A DNA stretch of 5,671 bases, taken from NCBI GenBank assembly GCA_959018215.1, contig CAUEKL010000153.1, positions 1-5,671 on the forward strand, read 5' to 3'. Of this stretch, positions 1 through 3,881 are shown one piece after another (the first letter of the stretch is position 1; each line of letters opens with the position of its first letter). The stretch comes from an uncultured Gemmiger sp. GTDB taxonomy: Bacteria; Bacillota; Clostridia; Oscillospirales; Ruminococcaceae. Under the pieces are notes generated by a model that was not told where the DNA came from, searched no databases, and saw only the letters and a list, made by a program, of their open reading frames with translations. The position numbers were made by a program, and so were the translations under genes.

Positions 1-240
1 GCCAAGGTGCTGGAACTTTCTGAAAAGATTGTACAGCAAAATCATCTGACCACTTTGATGATCACCCACAACATGCGGGATGCCATCAAATACGGCAACC
101 GGTTGATCATGATGCACGAAGGGCGCATCATCTATGATGTACGCGGTGCCGAAAAGCAGGCCCTTCAGGTTTCCGACCTGCTGGCCCGCTTTGAACAGCT
201 CAGCGGCGACGGTGCCAACGACAGAATGCTTCTTTCCTGA
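1..240 (+). CDS. ABC transporter ATP-binding protein, C-terminal fragment (TrpX-type amino-acid transporter ATPase family)
   Basis: This is the last 79 codons of an ABC ATPase whose start lies outside the window; the frame is open from base 1 and stops at TGA 238-240. The H-loop (switch) is visible as ITHNM, with its His codon at 67-69. It is followed by the typical end of a nucleotide-binding domain (YGNRLIMMHEGRIIYDVRG) and a short helical tail ending DRMLLS. The Walker A, signature and Walker B motifs are upstream and not visible. From memory of the family, the 'YGNRLIMM..G.II.DVRG' and 'DLLARF' strings resemble COG1101 ATPases that work with a periplasmic-binding-like lipoprotein and a permease in tryptophan or other amino-acid uptake (TrpXYZ-like). 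The substrate is not determinable here. It energises a membrane permease from the cytoplasmic face. It is the last gene of its transcription unit, because a strong terminator follows 11 nt after the stop. Confidence 0.88.
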   Translation, partial: AKVLELSEKIVQQNHLTTLMITHNMRDAIKYGNRLIMMHEGRIIYDVRGAEKQALQVSDLLARFEQLSGDGANDRMLLS

Positions 241-251
241 AATGCTTTTAC

Positions 252-283
252 GGACGTCGGTCAACTGATCGGCGTCCTTTTTT
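252..283 (+). terminator. Rho-independent terminator after the ABC ATPase gene
   Basis: Bases 252-277 fold into an 11-bp stem (GGACGTCGGTC pairing with GATCGGCGTCC, including two G-T wobbles) around an AACT tetraloop. A run of six T (278-283) follows directly. This is a textbook intrinsic terminator on the + strand. There is no matching T-run for the other direction, so it looks unidirectional. It separates the transporter operon from the genes downstream. Confidence 0.93.
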
Positions 284-329
284 ATTCCGGAGAAGTTTCA
301 CAAAAGAATATCAAAATTCCGTGAAGACG

Positions 330-358
330 TTTCCAAATGCAATACTTTGTGATATAAT
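330..358 (+). promoter_or_regulatory. Sigma-A type promoter with extended -10 for the HAD/SGNH operon
   Basis: The -10 hexamer is a perfect TATAAT (353-358), preceded by TGTGA (348-352), which gives the TRTGN extended -10 element common in Gram-positive bacteria. At a 17-nt spacing lies TTTCCA (330-335), a 4/6 match to TTGACA. The expected start of transcription is around A365, which leaves a 5' UTR of about 57 nt before the ATG at 422. It sits directly after the terminator at 252-283 and before the first gene of the next unit, the expected place. No operator is evident. Confidence 0.8.
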
Positions 359-376
359 AATGGCATTGCTATGCTG

Positions 377-393
377 CGGTGGTACGCCCACCG
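377..393 (+). other. Small hairpin in the 5' UTR of the HAD hydrolase gene
   Basis: CGGTGG (377-382) pairs perfectly with CCACCG (388-393) around a 5-nt loop (TACGC). It lies about 12 nt after the predicted transcription start and 14 nt upstream of the Shine-Dalgarno sequence. No T-tract follows, so it is not a terminator. It could stabilise the mRNA 5' end or be incidental. The pairing is seen directly; any function is inference. Confidence 0.4.
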
Positions 394-406
394 GAAGTAC
401 TGCCGA

Positions 407-412
407 GGGAGG
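407..412 (+). promoter_or_regulatory. Ribosome binding site of the first HAD hydrolase
   Basis: GGGAGG at 407-412, inside a purine-rich GAGGGAGGAA stretch, lies 9 nt before the ATG at 422 and supports that start codon. Confidence 0.8.
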
Positions 413-421
413 AACTTCTGA

Positions 422-1081
422 ATGCCGCTATATGACGCCGTGTTGTTTGATGTGGACGGCACTCTGCTCCATTCCCGTCCGGGAATTCTGGATACTTTTT
501 CTTATGCATTCCGCATGATGGGACTTGACCCCTCCGGTATGGATCTGGGCCGTTATCTGGGGCCACCTCTTCGGCAGAGCTTTGCAGAGCACTTTGCATC
601 GGATGACGATGTGGAACGGGCGGTTTCCTTTTATCGGACCCGGTATGCACAGCGGGGCATGCACATGTGTGCCCCGTTTCCCGGCGTTCCGGACATGCTC
701 CGTACACTGCGTCAGGCGGGGTTGTTTTTGGCAACGGCCACATCAAAACCCACCGCAGTCGTCACCCCGATATTGGAAGAGCAAGGTATTGCGCATTGCT
801 TTGATCGTATCGGCGGCGCCAGTATGGACAAGAGTATGGACAAGAGTGTGGACACAAAAACCGCAGTGATTCGTTCTGTTCTGGCTGACCCGCGGCTTGC
901 GGGAAAGAGAATCCTTATGGTGGGAGACAGGCAGGATGATATGCAGGGAGCCGCCGATTGCGGTATTCCCGCCGCAGGTGTACTGTATGGATATGGCAGC
1001 CGGGAGGAACTGTCTGCCTGGAATCCGGTCTTTCTGGCCAGCGATTGCGCCGAATTGACAAGGTATATCCTGAACGCATAA
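422..1081 (+). CDS. HAD-superfamily phosphatase, phosphoglycolate phosphatase-like (Gph/PpaX type)
   Basis: A cytoplasmic Mg2+-dependent HAD phosphatase of 219 residues, the usual length for this family. Motif I is DVDGT with nucleophile Asp10 and acid/base Asp12. Motif II is the Thr of ATSKP (Thr107). The motif III Lys is most likely Lys146 in DTKTAVI. Motif IV is GDRQDD (Asp169 and Asp173). The alpha-helical C1 cap lies at about residues 16-85, and the C-terminal GVLYGYGSREEL (186-197) is close to the GVxWGYG signature of the Gph group. Family knowledge suggests hydrolysis of a small phosphomonoester such as 2-phosphoglycolate, but the substrate cannot be read from sequence. The start is fixed by the Shine-Dalgarno at 407-412. 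It is the first gene after the promoter at 330-358, and the next gene begins 46 nt after its TAA. Oddity: an in-frame 12-bp tandem duplication encodes SMDKSMDK just before the motif III Lys. Confidence 0.92.
   Translation: MPLYDAVLFDVDGTLLHSRPGILDTFSYAFRMMGLDPSGMDLGRYLGPPLRQSFAEHFASDDDVERAVSFYRTRYAQRGMHMCAPFPGVPDMLRTLRQAGLFLATATSKPTAVVTPILEEQGIAHCFDRIGGASMDKSMDKSVDTKTAVIRSVLADPRLAGKRILMVGDRQDDMQGAADCGIPAAGVLYGYGSREELSAWNPVFLASDCAELTRYILNA
821..856 (+). repeat. In-frame 12-bp tandem repeat (two exact copies plus a degenerate third)
   Basis: AGTATGGACAAG occurs at 821-832 and again, identically, at 833-844. A third, 9/12 matching copy follows at 845-856. The units encode SMDK-SMDK-SVDT (residues 134-145), immediately upstream of the probable catalytic Lys146 of the HAD phosphatase. 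The period is a multiple of three, so gain or loss of a unit would change loop length without a frameshift. Confidence 0.85.
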
Positions 1082-1111
1082 AAACAGAGGATTTCACCGC
1101 AATACAGGAAC

Positions 1112-1117
1112 GGAGGT
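1112..1117 (+). promoter_or_regulatory. Ribosome binding site of the SGNH-like surface protein
   Basis: GGAGGT at 1112-1117, a near-perfect anti-16S match, lies 10 nt before the ATG at 1128 and fixes that start. Confidence 0.85.
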
Positions 1118-1127
1118 ATCTTTTCAT

Positions 1128-2831
1128 ATGAGCCGCAACGGTTTCCGCGGGGCATCTTTCAGCCCCACCCAGCGTCGTGCCTGCCTCGTGCTGGTACTGT
1201 GCGTACTGGCTGTTATTGTCACTTTTGTGTGTGCCTGGATTGTTCCCGGTATGCTTGGTGCCGGAAAGGGCGGCAAAACCAAATATGACAGCAGCCTGTA
1301 TCCGGTGGACACCTCTTTGGATGCTGTACTGAAAGAAGAGAGCTCTTCGGACTCCTCCTACGCCTCTACGGTGGTATATGTGGGGGATGAGTACACCGGT
1401 TCCCTCAAAAGCGCGGGCCAGATCACTCTGAACCAGTATCTGGGCAAGGACGGATTGTCTGTAAGCAAGGCTTTGCAGGATTACTGTATCTATTTTGAAG
1501 TAGATTCCAATTCCTACACCATTCCGCAGGCCCTTGCCAAAATGAAGCCCCGCCGCATTGTTGTGACCCTTGGTTCCAATGACCTCTCTTCCGGTCTGAC
1601 GCCGGATGCCTTCGTGCAGGATTACAAACATATGCTGGACGGATTCTCTACTGCCTATTCCTACTGTGATATCATTGTAAACGCCATTCCGCCCGTGCTG
1701 GAAGATTCGGACAACGCTGCTGCTACCCAGCTGCTGATTGACCAGTACAACCAGGCTTTGGCTGTGATGTGCAATGACTCTGATTACAAGTTCCTCAACA
1801 GTTCGGAAGTGCTGAAAGATGATACCGGTTTCGCCGACAGCAATTTTATCAGCGAACAGTCCTATACTACCAATGGGGCCAAGGAGCTGGTAAACTATAT
1901 CACTTCCCATGCCTATGACACGGAAGACCGCCGTCCGGATACCAATGACATTCCCACCCGGGCAGAATCTGCTTCCCAGTCCGCAAGCAGCACGCCCACC
2001 GCTACGCCGACAGCCACACCTTCTGTCCATAAGGTTTCGTTTGAGATTGAGGATGGAAAAGGTACCCTCAGCGGCAACGGTCAGACCGGCGTTACCAAGC
2101 TGGAGTTTGAGGTGCCGGACGGAGAAACCATAACGGTGGAAGCCGTCCCGGCCGACGGATATACCTTCTTCGGTTGGAGCGATGGCATCAAGAACACCAA
2201 ATGGGTCAAAAAAGTCACGCAGGATATCTCGGTTACTGCCATGTTCAACCAGAAAACCACCGTTGCTCTGACAATTGACGAAGGCAACCGCAGCATGAAC
2301 CTGGGAGACAGCGTTACCTTCCATGCCACCTTGATTGTCAACGACGAATCCGCCAGCGCCGACAGTGTACAGTGGGCTGTCAACGGAGATCTGATGCGCA
2401 ACGGATACAGTTTTGAATTCAAACCTACCGCCACCGGCACTTACACAATCAAAGCAGGCGTGGAAATTGACGGCGTTTATGGTTCCAGTGAAGTCACGGT
2501 GACTGTTGCGGATGCACCGACCAAGGTTTCCATTACCGGGGTGTCCAGCATGCCGGCGGGCAGCTCCACCACCTTTACCGCTACCGTAGAAAATCAGTCC
2601 GGTGACATCACCTGGTCCTGCCCGCAAAAGCCGGATTGGTCTGCCACCGGCAATTCGGCCCAATTCACAGCCAACGGTGTAGGTGAATATACCATTCGCG
2701 CCACCAACAACGGAAAAACAGCGGAATTCAAGCTGACGGTTACCGAAGCTCCGACTCCTACTCCATCTTCTGATAACAACAAAGATACGGACAAGGACCA
2801 GGATAAGGATAAAGACAAGGGTGACGACTGA
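1128..2831 (+). CDS. Membrane-anchored or secreted multidomain protein: degenerate SGNH/GDSL-like domain, divergent InlB-type repeat, two Ig-like domains
   Basis: 567 residues. A basic N-terminus (Arg3, Arg7, Arg16, Arg17) precedes a hydrophobic segment at about 18-38, a signal peptide or uncleaved anchor; no clear signal peptidase site and no proper lipobox. Residues 81-262 look like an SGNH-hydrolase fold: strand VVYVGDEYT (82-90) at block I, VVTLGSND (145-152) at block III with Gly149 and Asn151 intact, and an IPPV segment (187-190). The block I Ser is replaced by Glu88, and the block V Asp-x-x-His is not found; the equivalent stretch reads ISEQSYTTNGAKEL (241-254). The domain is therefore probably not an active hydrolase. 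A Ser/Thr/Pro linker (280-299) leads to a divergent InlB B-repeat-like domain (about 302-374, with GYTFFGWSDG), then two Ig-like beta domains (about 378-460 and 464-539). The tail is Thr/Pro then Asp/Lys-rich (541-567). No LPxTG or C-terminal membrane helix is present. The likely role is cell-surface binding or wall interaction; this is inference. Confidence 0.82.
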   Translation: MSRNGFRGASFSPTQRRACLVLVLCVLAVIVTFVCAWIVPGMLGAGKGGKTKYDSSLYPVDTSLDAVLKEESSSDSSYASTVVYVGDEYTGSLKSAGQITLNQYLGKDGLSVSKALQDYCIYFEVDSNSYTIPQALAKMKPRRIVVTLGSNDLSSGLTPDAFVQDYKHMLDGFSTAYSYCDIIVNAIPPVLEDSDNAAATQLLIDQYNQALAVMCNDSDYKFLNSSEVLKDDTGFADSNFISEQSYTTNGAKELVNYITSHAYDTEDRRPDTNDIPTRAESASQSASSTPTATPTATPSVHKVSFEIEDGKGTLSGNGQTGVTKLEFEVPDGETITVEAVPADGYTFFGWSDGIKNTKWVKKVTQDISVTAMFNQKTTVALTIDEGNRSMNLGDSVTFHATLIVNDESASADSVQWAVNGDLMRNGYSFEFKPTATGTYTIKAGVEIDGVYGSSEVTVTVADAPTKVSITGVSSMPAGSSTTFTATVENQSGDITWSCPQKPDWSATGNSAQFTANGVGEYTIRATNNGKTAEFKLTVTEAPTPTPSSDNNKDTDKDQDKDKDKGDD

Positions 2832-2855
2832 CCGTCCGTTTGCATAGCATGAGGC

Positions 2856-2860
2856 GGAGG
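2856..2860 (+). promoter_or_regulatory. Ribosome binding site deciding the start of the small acidic gene
   Basis: GGAGG at 2856-2860 stands 9 nt before the ATG at 2870. Upstream in-frame candidates (TTG 2840, ATG 2849) have no Shine-Dalgarno sequence before them, and this site would lie inside their coding region, so 2870 is preferred. Confidence 0.7.
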
Positions 2861-2869
2861 TGTCGCCCC

Positions 2870-3022
2870 ATGATGAAAGATGAATGCAATTCCGTGTTTA
2901 CACCCCAGCTGGGGCCTGACGATGTGACGGACGGCTCGGTAGAAAACTATGATTTGGATTGGCCGCAGGCTGTTTTGGAGGACGAACCACTCTTTCCGGA
3001 AACGGCTGATCCGGTCAGATAA
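2870..3022 (+). CDS. Small highly acidic protein of unknown function (50 residues)
   Basis: I do not recognise this family. From ATG 2870 it encodes 50 residues starting MMKDECNSVF and ending with TAA at 3020-3022. It has 13 Asp/Glu and only 2 basic residues (Lys3, Arg50), so it is strongly negatively charged. It has one Cys (Cys6), one Trp (Trp31), several Pro, and no signal peptide or membrane segment, and it is probably cytoplasmic and partly unstructured. A good GGAGG site at 9 nt, and fit in the operon (38 nt after the SGNH-like gene, 12 nt before the YjjG-type gene), argue that it is translated. ATG 2849 would add seven residues rich in Arg but lacks a ribosome binding site. The ATG at 2873, one codon on, is equally possible. 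It may bind a basic partner or simply be lineage-specific; no function can be assigned. Confidence 0.65.
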   Translation: MMKDECNSVFTPQLGPDDVTDGSVENYDLDWPQAVLEDEPLFPETADPVR

Positions 3023-3023
3023 C

Positions 3024-3028
3024 AGGAG
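3024..3028 (+). promoter_or_regulatory. Ribosome binding site of the YjjG-type nucleotidase
   Basis: AGGAG at 3024-3028 lies 6 nt before the ATG at 3035, directly after the TAA of the small acidic gene. Translation of the two genes may be coupled. Confidence 0.75.
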
Positions 3029-3034
3029 TAAAAT

Positions 3035-3784
3035 ATGGCCTATTATACTTGTTTGTTGTTGGATGCCGATAATACACTGCTGGATTTTGATGCGGCGGAG
3101 CGTCAGGCTCTGACGGATACTCTGATGCATTATGAACTGCCTCATGATGAAGCGGCTCTGGATGTATACCATAGAGTCAACCGACAGCTGTGGGATCGTC
3201 TGGCTAAAGGGGAACTGACCAAAAACAAACTGTTTTCCGTCCGTTTTGGCCAGTATCTCAAGGCCATGGAACTGCCCGATAACGGAAAAGGGCGAGAAAT
3301 GAACGATTATTATGAAGATCAGCTGTCCAATCACGCTGATTTGATTCCCGGTGCTCTGACTGCGCTGAATGAGCTGGCGGAAGTTGCCACCCTGGCTATT
3401 GTTTCCAATGGTGCTTATAAGGTACAGAAATCCCGCATTACCGCATCCGGTCTGGAACAGTTTATGGATGGTGTTTATATTTCGGAGAAGGTTGGTGCTA
3501 CCAAGCCGAACCCCAAAATTTATGAAGCCGCTTTGCGCGATCTGGGAATTACCAACCGGTCCCGCGTGCTGGTCGTGGGGGATGACCTTCTGGCGGATAT
3601 CCGGGGCGGGAAAAATGCCGGTCTGGATACCTGCTGGGTCAACTTCACCGGGGAAGAAAACCAGACGGGAATCGAGCCCAAGTATACGGTCGGTTCGTAT
3701 GAAGCACTGTATCAGATCGTGATGGAGCCGGAAGAACTGGAAAACATCGGTGTGCGCAACCGCCGCCACATGAACGACCAGTAA
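3035..3784 (+). CDS. YjjG/YfnB-family noncanonical pyrimidine nucleotidase (HAD superfamily)
   Basis: A 249-residue cytoplasmic HAD phosphatase. Motif I is DADNTLLDFDAAE (Asp10 nucleophile, Asp12 acid/base); a Thr-Leu-Leu-Asp-Phe continuation of this kind is typical of YjjG/YfnB nucleotidases. Motif II is SNG (124-126). Motif III is Lys157 in KVGATKPNPKIYE. Motif IV is GDDLLADIRGG (Asp183 and Asp188). The helical cap is at about 17-100. Family members dephosphorylate UMP, dUMP, dTMP and noncanonical pyrimidine nucleotides, keeping them out of DNA; this is family knowledge, and substrate use here is inferred. The length fits the family, with a short polar tail after about residue 232 (ending RNRRHMNDQ). 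The start is supported by AGGAG at 3024-3028. It is the last gene of the probable four-gene operon, with a hairpin 10 nt after its stop. Confidence 0.88.
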   Translation: MAYYTCLLLDADNTLLDFDAAERQALTDTLMHYELPHDEAALDVYHRVNRQLWDRLAKGELTKNKLFSVRFGQYLKAMELPDNGKGREMNDYYEDQLSNHADLIPGALTALNELAEVATLAIVSNGAYKVQKSRITASGLEQFMDGVYISEKVGATKPNPKIYEAALRDLGITNRSRVLVVGDDLLADIRGGKNAGLDTCWVNFTGEENQTGIEPKYTVGSYEALYQIVMEPEELENIGVRNRRHMNDQ

Positions 3785-3790
3785 CAAGAA

Positions 3791-3874
3791 ATGAATGCCG
3801 CTGCTCTGCCGGGCAGCGGCATCTTTCGGTACACAAGCAAACGGTACGCAGAAAAAGGAAGTACGAAAGGTTGA
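3791..3874 (+). CDS. Possible 27-codon leader ORF upstream of the ABC-F gene
   Basis: An ATG at 3791 opens a 27-codon frame that ends in TGA at 3872-3874, 7 nt before the ABC-F start at 3882. The peptide starts MNAAALPGSG and ends KGSTKG. It runs through the hairpin at 3795-3822, and its last codons overlap the only plausible Shine-Dalgarno of the ABC-F gene (AAAGG, 3866-3870). Some ABC-F genes are known to be controlled by translated leaders. Against it, no real ribosome binding site precedes 3791 (only AAGAA), and an open frame this short is easily due to chance. Confidence 0.22.
   Translation: MNAAALPGSGIFRYTSKRYAEKGSTKG
3795..3826 (+). terminator. Hairpin after the nucleotidase gene: weak terminator or attenuator
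   Basis: ATGCCGCTGC (3795-3804) pairs perfectly with GCAGCGGCAT (3813-3822). Two further possible pairs inside (C-G and T-G) leave a TGCC loop. It is followed only by CTTTC, a poor T-tract, so termination is probably partial. It begins 10 nt after the nucleotidase stop and lies 59 nt before the ABC-F start. It may end the upstream operon or let some transcription continue into the ABC-F gene. No promoter for that gene is recognisable after the hairpin. Confidence 0.65.
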
Positions 3875-3881
3875 ACATATC

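Noticed and set aside
296..325. Inverted repeat TTCAC ... GTGAA just upstream of the -35 element
   Set aside because: The arms are only 5 bp and lie 19 nt apart, which is expected by chance and matches no operator I know.
373..394. T-box-like string (GGTGGTAC) in the 5' UTR of the first HAD gene
   Set aside because: The UTR is only about 57 nt long, far too short for a T-box. The GGTGG segment pairs in a simple hairpin, no terminator/antiterminator alternative is present, and the gene is not an amino-acid or tRNA-charging gene.
321..518. 65-codon + strand ORF overlapping the start of the first HAD gene
   Set aside because: It begins with a GTG inside the promoter region, lacks a ribosome binding site, and overlaps the HAD coding start in another frame.
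1182..1204. Possible lipobox (LVLC) in the N-terminus of the surface protein
   Set aside because: The Cys at residue 25 sits in the middle of the hydrophobic segment, with no small residue at -1 and no suitable n/h-region boundary, so a lipoprotein signal is unlikely.
2840..2869. Longer N-terminus for the small acidic protein from TTG 2840 or ATG 2849
   Set aside because: Neither has a Shine-Dalgarno sequence upstream, and the GGAGG at 2856-2860 is correctly spaced only for the ATG at 2870 (or 2873).
3827..3865. Repeated CGGTAC/GTACG strings (3827, 3842, 3861) upstream of the ABC-F gene
   Set aside because: They are 4-6 bp matches with unequal spacing (15 and about 17 nt) and no symmetry with a promoter, so they are too short to call as operators.
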